Origin: Rachicladosporium sp. CCFEE 5018
Lineage: Eukaryota > Ascomycota > Dothideomycetes > Cladosporiales > Cladosporiaceae
Assembly (NCBI GenBank): GCA_002077045.2
Contig: KZ111179.1
Location: 70,004 to 134,003, forward strand
Direction: 5' to 3'
DNA: 64,000 nucleotides
The translations under genes and the position numbers were made by a program. This document shows positions 32,730 through 43,423 of the stretch, one piece after another (the first letter of the stretch is position 1; every line of letters starts with the position of its first letter). The notes beneath the pieces were generated by a model. The model saw only the letters and a list, made by a program, of their open reading frames with translations, ran no database searches and was not told where the DNA came from.

Positions 32730-34868
32730 ATGGCGTTCCTCTCCCTTCTGCTGGTCGCTGCAGTGGTCGCAGTTGCGGCGCTAGTACGCTATGTCGAGAA
32801 GACAAAGAAGCAGCGATTGCCTGAGGGTGTAACGAGGCTGCCGGGACCAAAAGGTGTGCGACCCCACGTGAATCCCTTGCATTCAATCCTAATCGTTCCC
32901 TAGGCCTTCCAATCATAGGTAGCGTGCACCAGGTCCCCGAGAAGAACAGTTGGATGGCCTTCCACAACTGGGGCTTGGAGTATGGCCCGATCTACCAAGT
33001 AAACCTTGCTGGGCACAACCACGTCTGGATCAGTCGAGATCGCATTGCACAAGACTTGCTCACTAAGCGAAGTGCCAACTACTCCGAGAGACCGTTCATC
33101 CCTGCGCTGGAGCAAGACAACCGGACGAGCGGCCAATATCTGCCACTCATGTCCCGAAACGAGCTCTGGACTCGCCAGCGGAAGATGGGTAAGCAGATCA
33201 TGGGCACTTCCGCGAAGAACGGCTTTTACGCATATCCCGAGCTCGAGTCTGTCCGGTTGCTCTTCGAGCTGATGTCTGAACCTGAACGTTACAACCACGC
33301 TCTGGAGTCCTTCATTGCTCGTGTCACAAGTCGACTGGCTTGGGGGACATCGACAGCCGCTGATGAACTCAAGCAGCGGGCTCGGGAGCTGCTAGTTGGT
33401 GTCTCGCCCACTGGCGCTCTCGGCAACAAGCTCCCCGTGCTCATGTCTTTGCCGGAGAAGTGGTCGGCACCTAAGGCATGGGAAGCGCGGCGATCGAGAA
33501 CCGAGAAGAGGTTCTTCCAGACGATGCAAGCAGAAGTGCATGAGCAACACTCAGCACCGAAAGCTGGAAGTGGACGCGCACCTAGGCAGTCCTGGACCAG
33601 CATGTTCCTCGACAACAAGGACAAGTGGGGATTCCCGACCGATCTGGAGGGCGCGTATGCTGTAGGCATGCACGGCATTGCCGGAGCCTTGACCATCGCA
33701 GCACCAATGCAGAGCTTCTGTCTTGCAAACACGCACTATCCGCAATATCAGCATTTGCTGCACGAGGAGATCGATCGCGTCTGTGGTGATCGCATGCCGA
33801 GATTCAGCGATATGCCTGACATGCCTGTCCTGCGAGCCTTCATCCGCGAAACACTGCGATGGCGACCACCTGTAAGTGGACTGCAAGTATGGCCAACGAT
33901 GCTCGGACTGACATGAATCTCAGGTACCAACCGGTATTCCTCATGCCTCCGTCAAAGACGACGTCTACGACGGCTACTTCATTCCCGCCGGCTCAATCAT
34001 GCATCCTCTCGAGTGGTCCATCTCCCGCGATCCAGAAGTCTTCACGAATCCAGACGCCTGGAATCCAACGCGATGGCTGAAGCCAGAATTTCCCACGTAT
34101 CAAGAGCCGCTTACACAATTTCCCACTATCACATCATACAGCCAGTTTGGCTACGGGCGCCGTATCTGCCAAGGCATGGGCGTCACTGAGGCAGACCTCT
34201 TCGTCGGTATTGGCTGCATGGCATGGATGTTCTCCTGGAACGCTGTGCCCGAGATAGGCGCTGCGACTCCGGAGTTGGCGCAAGTCGAGCCATTGGACCT
34301 CCAGAGGAGAGATGAGTCGAAGGTTCTGCTGCCGGACCACGTGCGCGGACGTACTACCGGTCTACAGACGCCGCCGGCGGAGAGCGAGATTTCAATGCAG
34401 CTTGGCGAGACCACCAGCCGCTCGCGACAAGGCTCAAGCGACTCTGCCTTCTGCATGCCTCGCACTAGCACTAAGGCAGTCGAGTCCATCCTCACGCCAC
34501 CGCCCTCGCCTCAAGTGAAGGCCCAGACCATCGCCGAAGCACCGACGATGTCACTGCTCTCCGAAATTCGCAGCAGGGTCGCTTCGGCTTTCACGACCGC
34601 CACCTCAAGTCGCGCACAGCAGCCCAAAGTATCGGCCAGAGCGGCACCATCAGCCGCAGACCCGACGATGGACTTCACCACCCTCCTCATCGCCAAGCCG
34701 AATCCTTTCAAGTTCGAACTTCGTATCCGCGACCAAGCTAAGGCCGATGATGTCGCGCGGCAATGGATGGACCTGAAGATGCAGGGTGAGTTCGAGGACT
34801 CCAGAGTGTTCTGGAAGGATGGTAATCGAGGGGATCGAGAATTTGGGTGGGGCGAAGTGAAGATTTGA
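32730..34868 (+). CDS. Cytochrome P450 monooxygenase with inserted C-terminal low-complexity region
   Basis: Exons 32730-32853, 32904-33871 and 33924-34868 give 678 residues; ordinary fungal P450s have about 500-550. An N-terminal hydrophobic anchor (residues 3-20) precedes the Pro-rich hinge LPGPKGLPIIG, which spans intron 1. The K-helix ExxR is in IRETLRW, the PERF-like region in NPTRWLKPE, and the haem Cys in FGYGRRICQG. The I-helix reads HGIAGALT: the AGxxT frame is present but the usual acidic residue before Thr is not. After the haem region about 150 Ser/Thr/Pro-rich residues intervene before a normal-looking P450 C terminus (PNPFKFELRIRD). Endoplasmic-reticulum membrane location is expected. 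Substrate unknown. Confidence 0.93.
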
Positions 34869-35166
34869 CGTAGTCGGTCATGCGGATAGGCCTGCAGATG
34901 CGGATTTGGAGTTTGTTGAGTACATAGCGATGCTTGAGAGGTTGTGCCATGGTGTAATGACGGTCGTTGATCTGTCACCCTGTTAACAATGCGTTCAAAC
35001 CTGTCAGCAAGGTACTAGAGAAACCTTGTTTGTGATGCCAAAGCGACGTTCCATTGTTTCTCTTTACAATGTATAGGTTTTGCACCAACGCGCTCTATGG
35101 GTATCCCAAAAGCACATACTCCGCATCCAAGTATTCCAAGGTCAAGCATGTTCCGATCATCGTCGC
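34869..35166. other. Short intergenic between converging genes
   Basis: Nothing recognised. Confidence 0.5.
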
Positions 35167-36306
35167 TCACCCACCCGCCTCAATAGTCACCGCGAGACTT
35201 TCTCTTAGCGCTGCGCAAGTCTCCTCGAATCCACTCAAGACATCTTCACATTCCCTCTTGCACCACTTCGCTGCAAATTTCTCGTGCCATCCGGAGTCCA
35301 CAAGCTTCTCTTGCGCAGCCTCGGCTTTCTCGCGCTCACGGCGCATATCCTCCACGACCGCTTGAGAAGACCTCAGATGACGTGCTGCTAGGTTCGTACA
35401 CTGTCGGCCCATCTGTAAAGTATCGGTGATCTGCGCAAGGGTACTGATCGTACTCGTTGTTTCCCTGTCGAGCTTCTGTAGGCCAATATGGGCTGCTGGA
35501 TCTGGATATGGGAGGGATGTGAGGAGTGTTTCGACGAGTGGAGTGACATCCTCGAGTGCCTCAAGGTCGAGAGAGTTGGCATACAGAAACGGCGAGTAGA
35601 GCGATGTGCCCAGAAGCTGCAAGTTGCGCGTTTCTTTCGCGAGATGCGAGGCCATACTGTTCGAGCTCGTGTTCATTCGTTGTATAAGTGATTCGAGCGT
35701 GCTCTGGTTACCAAGGTTCTGAAGGTGCCCGACCACACGCGGGATGAGGGGATCCTCGGTAGCGGCTCCATACTGTGCCATGCGGTGAACAGCTGCAAGG
35801 CTGTCCTCCAATTCTGGCGTGAATCGCTCTTCTGCTTCTTCTTTAGTAGCATCCGGCGGTTTCTCGATTTTGCTGAATGGTTTGCTGAAATTCCGCGATT
35901 GCGGTGTCCGCTTCTGAGGGTACGAGACATCTATTCCTGAGTCTCTCGTCTCATCTGGTGAGTCATCCTGCGCTGGCGTGGGTGGAGAGTTCTCGGACAC
36001 GTCCTCGTCCACGTCCGCATCATCGTAGTCCTCGTCCTCGTCATCCAGCATGTCTAGCTCGTCGGCCAGATTCCCCATGCCGTTGCCAGCAGACAAGTCG
36101 TCCGCTTGCTGATGCGAGGCATTGGAGTATATCGAGGCGCATGAGTATCTATGCTTAGACCGCGTGCTGACTGGGCTGCCTATGTCGTGGTTGGAGGAAA
36201 AGCTGGACGTGCGCCGATTCAGCTGCTTTCGGTATGAGCTAGGCGGTGAGCTCATGATAGGACTCATGTAATCGCGTATAGGGGTCAAGGGCGGTGAGGA
36301 AGTCAT
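35167..36306 (-). CDS. Unknown acidic, helical protein
   Basis: Single-exon frame of 379 residues with protein-like composition. The N-terminal ~70 residues are Ser/Pro/Arg-rich with SPP motifs. An acidic tract (LDMLDDEDEDYDDADVDEDV) spans about residues 84-103. The C-terminal two thirds are predicted helical, with LEDSLAAVHRMAQYGA, leucine-rich segments and a charged stretch EDMRREREKAEAAQEK that looks coiled-coil. RDSGIDVS near residue 120 resembles a phosphodegron or phospho-binding site. I do not recognise the family. It is convergent with the P450 gene. Confidence 0.75.
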   Translation of the reverse strand: MTSSPPLTPIRDYMSPIMSSPPSSYRKQLNRRTSSFSSNHDIGSPVSTRSKHRYSCASIYSNASHQQADDLSAGNGMGNLADELDMLDDEDEDYDDADVDEDVSENSPPTPAQDDSPDETRDSGIDVSYPQKRTPQSRNFSKPFSKIEKPPDATKEEAEERFTPELEDSLAAVHRMAQYGAATEDPLIPRVVGHLQNLGNQSTLESLIQRMNTSSNSMASHLAKETRNLQLLGTSLYSPFLYANSLDLEALEDVTPLVETLLTSLPYPDPAAHIGLQKLDRETTSTISTLAQITDTLQMGRQCTNLAARHLRSSQAVVEDMRREREKAEAAQEKLVDSGWHEKFAAKWCKRECEDVLSGFEETCAALRESLAVTIEAGG

Positions 36307-39200
36307 TGCTAATTCGTCGAGGATGTGTTGATCTTGGTCCGGTTGCTACGACTCGAGACCTGTCTCTGGAGATTGTCTTAGACGGCGCAAATCATGTCTT
36401 TCACCGGGAAGCGGCAGCCAATGCAAATACTTCTTGAATCAAACCATTCCTCGTATCAATGATTCGACAGTACACAAGCTGCACTGTGTCGGGAGACGAT
36501 GTCGATAAGTGGATCGCAGTAGTATGCTGGATTGTATGTTGTGGTGACCGCATCCCCAATTTGAGACAGCAGGAGGCATAAGGTTCGGGACGGTATCTTA
36601 TCCGTGCCGATCATGCACAAGTGAACAGACATGGAACACAGAACTGTCCGTCCTTTTCACGCGGTAGGCATGAACGTCTACTGGGTGAATGGCATGGCAG
36701 AACTCAGTGTGCTCGTTCGATGCTACGATGAGGCATGACGTTTGATGCATGAAGATGTGAAGCTCTCTAATGACCAAAATAGACGTGCTTCACTTGCGGC
36801 ATCCTATGCAGGTTTATGGGAGACTTGCTCCACAGCCTCCCAATGGACAAAATTGATGTAACTGCGATATTGCAATTAGGGATTCCGCGTCGCTGGCTGT
36901 CAATGAACATCCCCGGGTCTTCTCATGGGGAGGTATTTGTATCAGACTCGGCCCCTCGGATACTCCGCCGTTCTTGGCAATATGGGAAATCAAGGCTGAG
37001 GTGTGCAGGATGCGCGGGCAAACTATCTGCGCCGCAACGCCACACTTCGCAGAGGGGTCCGTCGAATGGCGCGTCTTGAAACGCGACTCCGAGACGCGAG
37101 CACGCGACATTAGCAGCCGTTATGTCTTGGAGCTTGGTTTATCCAAATGGGGTAAGCAATATGTTGCTGAATGATTCTGAATATATGTGCTCGCCTCGAG
37201 TGCCGTAAGGCCCGGTCGTAAAGCATGCAAGAACGTCTGGAGAACGTTGAGACTGTACGGACAATTTCCACCGCTTACTTACTGCACGAAGCGAGTACAC
37301 GAATCTCTGGCGAGACCGAAGGATCGCAAGCACCACGAGTGACGAGAGCATTGAGAGTTTCGGATATCGCAAGTAGGCTTGCATAGTGTTCGTGAGGGGA
37401 GGAGGGCGGCGGCATGTAGATCAGGCCACCAAGTTCACCGTTTGATGCGAGATGCATGGAATCACAAAGCTCGAAGGATCGCGTCCTTACATAGTGATCA
37501 GCTTGGGCAATCTGTCAGGCTTCGAGGAGTTCTTCGGGGTCTAGTGAATGTGAATCAAGTCGTTGGAAGCGGGCGGAGATATCTCCTGATGCTTTTCAAC
37601 GGCCGTCAAGGCTTGCTGGAAGTCTGCCAAGGTCATTCCAGGGACTCCCGGCTGCCACAGACATAGAGGGGAGGAAGTGCAGATGAGGAAAGGTGAACGT
37701 CCCTGGTGTGGTCCAATGTCTCTCTCCCGTTTAATACTCGAGTCGTGAATTGACAAATTGTTTCCTCGAAACACCGGCCCAACGTCATCCGGAGCACGCG
37801 ACTCTGCGTGTTCTCCCAAATTGTAGTACGCGTAGAGTGCTTCACCGGCTGCGGCTGTCGTAGTAGCGTTTCGGCAGCTTGACGAGACGAGCCAAATGTG
37901 CTGTGTCGCCACACAGACCACATCATGCCCACAGTCCCGCAGCGGGCAGCAACGGAGTGGTCCTAGACAGCCGGTGGCAGGGAGGAAGAGCTGTCGTCAG
38001 CGGAGTCTAGGACGCACACGACCATCTATATAGCGTTGCCGATGCACTGAAAGTGGGCTGCTCGCGCAAGGAGGTGCGGCGTCAGCACGGCTGTTATGTC
38101 ACAATGAAGAAACTGCTGCAAGCGGCTCCATCTCGAAGTGGACTCTGTGTTCCGCCAGATGAAGGATCTGATATATCGATGTCAATGGACATGGTTATTA
38201 CCTGGCTCCGTGTCACTTGGCGGCGCGCTGCAGTGACAAGCTGCACAGACGGTGAGCGTCTCCAATCCAGGCTTGCCCGACGTATGAGTGTTGAGCAAAC
38301 ATAGCCCACTGCGACACGGCAGCTGCGAGGACGACTGGTACGCAACGATCCACAGAGATTAGTTGCGGTATCGAATATGTTACAAGGCAGACACCCGTGT
38401 GCTCATACATGCACTCGAGTGAAAACAGTCCCAGCGCCTATCAGTACGGCCAGACGGCACTGCGGCTGTGAACATTAATGAGACGCTACGAGGGCAGAGC
38501 GTCATGTAGCGCTGCAACGCAAAGCGTATGCAAAACGCGTGTCTAGCGTGTTTGTGGCTTGGAGAAGGAAGTACGGCTTCCCGGGTCTGGGAAAAGACTA
38601 TGCTGCGTAGCGAGCTTGTCCTATGCAGCGTCGCAAGGATCAGGTACTACGAGAGAGTGGATTGACTGGCGGATACAAGTTTATACGTGCGTCTGTGGCA
38701 GCTTAGCTGCATGGCCGAGGGACGCGGATGATTCGATAGGCGGTTCCGGCTTGACCTCGAATGTTGAATTTACAGCTCAGGTCGTGGCATTGAGGCGTGC
38801 AGTTACTGGCACACACTCGTAGCATATGTGTTTGAGAGGCAGTCTCGTGCAAGACTGCGTTGGTCGATATCGTGGGGGTGCCGTCTGTGCTATATGTGGG
38901 CAATGTTACAGCTCATTTCGGCGGGTGGGCAAGCGCACGCCATCAACTTCATGGGGAGACGCTGCGCGCGACCTGCAGGAGAAGCTTGCCGTACCGCAGC
39001 TGACACGCGAAGCCATGGTGCTACTCGAACAAGTGGCCGGCGAAAGGCACAGCAGCGGGAGTGAGGGATCATTGGCATTAACAAACTGCCCGCCAGCAGG
39101 GACATGGGTGGTGGCTTTTAGCGGCAAGCTAAAGCGGCGTCCACAACTGCCCAGGCCAATACCGTTCCTCGCCCATGTTCGGCGTATCCTGTCTTGAAGC
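36307..39200. other. Long intergenic region without recognised genes
   Basis: About 2.9 kb of mixed sequence. Open frames are short and not protein-like on either strand. No RNA gene recognised. Confidence 0.5.
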
Positions 39201-40989
39201 CTCATCCGTCTTACACTCCACCTCCTCCTCTCTCTGTCCCTCCTTCGTCACCTCTGCGTGTAATGGACGATTGAGCAAAAGGAGCCTCGCCCGCCAGACT
39301 GCCTCCCCCGTCTCGGCAAGAAGCTCCTCCGCCCTCGACCTCCTTTGACGAACTCTCGACACGTCCGTACTGCCTGCCTCCCTCGAGCTGCAGCAGAGTA
39401 TCGTGACCTCGTCCACCTCACTTGAGTTCATCATCACGCCTCCACGACAGCTATCTCCGCCCTCCGTTGAACTCTCCTCTTCGTTGATCGTAGAGCTACT
39501 CGACCGGACCCCACGTCACACCACCGCACCCTCCTCACACGACCATCTCGACCTCGGGCCCGCGTGTAGCCGACTCATCTACCATCATCTGAAGTATCTG
39601 TCGTCTTCTTTCCCAAAAGGTAAGACTTCTCCCCATGCTAAGACGTGCAAACCTGGTCTCGTGACACCTCCTTGGGTCGGCAACGCGAATGCTGGATTTG
39701 GATTGGAACCTTCTTTGCTTCACCAGCAACCATTCTGGCTTGTTGTGTGGTCAGCAGTGAACAACATACAAGCCTTTCGACTGCCATTGGTCATGTGCGT
39801 AAATACGGGGGCAGCAAAAGGAGGATTAGTGGGAGCGTAAAAAGAGGACTCGCGAGTGAAGGGGACTTCACTCGGGATACATCACTTCGGCCATCTGGTC
39901 TCCATCACTTCGACCATCACATGCTGGACTGGTGCCTGGAGTGCGGTGCATACGCCGCCGGCGTCATGCTCATCTCCGGCGGAGAGCACACGGCATATTG
40001 AAGAAATCTATCCTACAACATCTTCATCTTGGATTCCACTCAACACACCACCACGAACATACGGACTTGCACTCAAGTTCACCAAGAGAAGCTGTTGTCA
40101 AGCATTGCATCGACTGTCACCAGCATTGCTCTCCGCATTCCTTCGAAAGCATCGAAGAACTTCAAAGCCCTTGCCGAATTCCACACCAAATTGCTCGCCT
40201 TCTGAGCGTGACCTTGGCACGAAGGCCGACACACTGGATCACTGGCAAGGACAATCACGACCTTCAGATCTGTGCCAATCCAATCAGCTAACCAGACCAT
40301 CCTCACAGTGTCTCGCCGTCTAGCTAGGTTCTGTACCTTGAAGCGTTCATCATTCACTCGACTAGCCACCACCTAGTCCACCACTTCGCAAGCCAGCAAA
40401 TCAACGTAAGTCAATCTCATCACCACACCCTCCAAGCGCACGGGCGTGAAAGCTGACATTCCCAGGGTCCCTCTTGAACCGGCCAGATCTACCAGCAACA
40501 GTGGAGGCGTTAGCTCGCTCTTCTGCATATTGCATTGGCATACCAGAGTGACGTGAGTTCAAATCTGCCGACCTCGCCTCGCCAATCGGACTGTAGACCT
40601 GCTCGCAAGGAAGTCCCGTCAACGGCTCCTACCGCACCACCGTAATTTGATCCACCAGGTATGTGTGCTCCTTTCAACGGCCTTACATCTGGGTGTCGCG
40701 ATGGCAGTGAGGGAAGGCACGCGAGCAGTGAGCTGACATTTGCCATGCAGATTAGCTATAACATCGCACCTGGCTTCACAAAGCTACAGCGTCGTCCTAG
40801 ACCAATCATTCCTTTTCAGTCGACTACCAACTAATTACAGTCCTTTACACCGGCTTCTTCGATAAGCCATTCACTCCTTAATACTGTTCACTTGCTGAAC
40901 ATTCGACCCCTCACTCGACACTTCACATACGACAGACATACTCCTGGACTACCAACACCACTACCGGACTACCACCACAACACAACATC
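39201..40989 (+). promoter_or_regulatory. Probable long spliced 5' leader of the G1 cyclin
   Basis: CT- and CA-rich sequence with good splice signals but no long coding frame into the cyclin. A GTAAGT donor at 40406 pairs with a GCTGAC branch site and CAG ending at 40465 (60 nt). A GTATGT donor at 40659 pairs with GCTGAC and CAG ending at 40750 (92 nt). An AAAGGTAAGA donor lies near 39619. Several ATGs precede the cyclin start, including a 145-codon frame from 39403. The interpretation as leader introns is inference. Confidence 0.5.
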
Positions 40990-42307
40990 ATGGCATACCA
41001 AGCACCACAACAGCAGGGCTACGGCTACTGCGATTCGTACTTCGTCGAGAACCACGATGACGATGATGGCCTGTTCGCTCGTGCAGCTGCTCAGAGAGAG
41101 CAAGTCCGTCAGTCCAACAAGCTGAAGCAAAAGAGCATGGCCGAGGACCTCTCGCGCAACACGAGTGATGAGTACCTAGGAGACATACTGAACCACATGG
41201 AGCACATGGAGGTATGTGGGCGAGCCTCCTTGCTTTATAGCGTAAAGTCAGCTAACAGCAACGTAGGGTGAGACCATGCCAGACATCCACTCCATTGAGA
41301 TCCAGACCGAGATCCAGTGGTTCATGCGTCCTTACCTTCTGGACTTCCTTCTCGAGGCCCACCATGCTTTCCAGCTGCTTCCTGAGACACTTCATCTGGC
41401 CGTCAACCTCCTCGACCGCTACTGCTCCCGCCGTGTGGTCTACAAGCGCCACTACCAGCTCGTCGGATGCGCATCTCTCCTCATAGCTGCCAAGTACGGC
41501 GACCGCAAGGAGCGTGTGCCTACAATTAGGGAGCTTCGATCGATGTGCTGCGGGCTGTACGACGACGACATGTTCACGCAGATGGAGTGGCACGTGCTTC
41601 AGACTCTCAACTGGGTCGTCGGCCATCCGACAGTCACGACCTTCCAGCAAGTTGCTCTCACCGGCGCCGCCTGCGATCCCGAGCTCGAGCACCTCACCTG
41701 GTACCTCAGCGAGATCGCACTCTACCACAAGGAGTTCATCCCGGTCCGTCCTTCGATGATGGCTAGGTCTGCCCTCGCACTGGCACGCTGCATCCTCGGC
41801 CGTCAGCAGCCTTCGTTCGATAGCTGGACCTCAGTCTACGACCCTCAGGTCGTTCTCAATCTATCGAACTACATCGCTCAGCCATCCGCCGCTCTCCTCA
41901 GGAAGTACAGCTCGCCACATCTGTCTGGTGTCTCCAACGTCACGGCCAGCTTCCTCCAGCGTCAAGCAGCTCTCGCTCAGCAAGCAGCGCAGCAAGTGGC
42001 CCAGGCTGCAGCAGCTGAGTCACGCGCGATGGAGATGCAGCAGCAGGCGGCTGTGCATGTACAGAACCACTACCTCACGCCGCAGACGCCACAGAAGCCA
42101 GGCTACATGCCCGTACCTGTCGGCGTGCTCACCCCGCCAATCACGCCGGACAAGGACAGCTACTACGCCAATGCTCCATACGGCGTCGCTCAGCCCTTCC
42201 CGCCTCGCGCTGGTGCGTGCACACCTACGCCGCCGCCCAGTGCTGAGCAGCTGCAGCAGATGAACTTCGCGAGGTCGTACGACCAGCCATCGCAGCTCAT
42301 GCAATGA
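40990..42307 (+). CDS. G1/S-specific cyclin (Cln/Puc1-type)
   Basis: Exons 40990-41211 and 41267-42307 with a 55-nt intron give 420 residues. The cyclin box starts near residue 90: MRPYLLDFLLEAH, LPETLHLAVNLLDRYCSRR, LVGCASLLIAAKYGDR, then MEWHVLQTLNW. The RPYLLDF segment and the K (AAKY) and E positions that contact the kinase are present. A C-terminal cyclin fold follows to about residue 290. The tail is Gln/Ala-rich (QAALAQQAAQQVAQAAAA) then Pro/Thr-rich with TPQTP, TPPITP and TPTPPP, potential CDK sites as in PEST-bearing G1 cyclins. It would activate Cdc28/Cdk1 at the G1-S transition in the nucleus. Specific paralogue is uncertain. Confidence 0.92.
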
Positions 42308-43423
42308 AGCGACTGGTAGCTCCTCTCCCCGAAACCCTGGTCGAGCTCCTGGCAACTTGGTACGGTACATGTCCGCCACCATGGCCGCGAGCATGATCAT
42401 CACCCTCACCATCAGCCCTTTCCTTACGTCACCTCACACATCACACTGCACCCACGACTACGCCCACGCCGCAGTAGCCGGATGCAGCTCAGTGCCACAG
42501 CGCACAACTCAGCTTGGCCAAGCTCAAGCACTGTAAGAATAGACGATGGCACACGACGGCACACAAATGCCGTCAATATGGGAGGAACCCACACACCAAA
42601 AGCATAGCGTTCATTACCAATGATTATTGGTCTAAGATCACAAAACTGCTTTTCTCTCTCACAAAGACTGCTGGAACGGAAAGGAATGGAACAGGCAAGG
42701 CACAGGATGAAAGTGACCTGCACACGCTCGCTCAGGCCTTCTAGCAGCTCACAAGCTCTGCTGAGGCTTCACGGAAATGGGGACTTTAATTCTGAGAGTG
42801 GGCCGAAGTAGTGTAAGAGTGTTTGCGCACTTGCTGCTTGCTGCATGGTGGCTTAGATGCTGCGTGCTTAGCGAATTTGAAGATACCCGGTGGATAGCTT
42901 TGAGAGTATACATACTTCACACTTCGATTGCTTGGTTCACTGTGTCATGTAGAGAAGGTGAGGTCATGCTCGTGCATGGTTTGCGGGTGTTGTGTGACAT
43001 GCAGCCTTGCTGTAGGCGTAGAAGCAGGCGCTTTGTGTCACGCTTCGGGAGGGTACTGCTAGAAGATTAGGCGATGCTCCCGCATTACATTGTTGAGCAC
43101 ATTGGCGAAGGAGCGATTTGCCACCTGCCATAACCGTCGATCGCGTTCCGCCTGGAACGCCACTGCTCAGCATCCATTGAGAATACTATAAATCATTCGG
43201 CTACAACCAGCAGATACAATCGTGATCGCTTCAATCATCACATTCGACCAACCTTCAATGCTGACATAACCACCCAGCTTAAGCTCAATATAGAGTTCGC
43301 CGCCCGGCAGATCTGCCGTCTAAACCCTGTCCGAATTGCAGTTTTTCGAGATTGCTGCAGCTCGAAATCGTAGCTGCTCTCAACTAGCCTTTACAACTAT
43401 GTCAACCTAGCGCTTCCTCGATA
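42308..43423. other. Intergenic, cyclin to UTP4; TATA-like element
   Basis: No gene seen. A TATAAAT at about 43187 sits ~240 bases before the UTP4 ATG and may be its core promoter. Confidence 0.5.

Noticed and set aside
40541..40580. Possible tRNA T-arm (GAGTTCAAATCTGCC) near 40554
   Set aside because: No matching acceptor, D or anticodon arm can be found around it.
42964..43173. Short minus-strand frame before UTP4
   Set aside because: Low protein-like character, overlaps the UTP4 upstream region, no splice partners.
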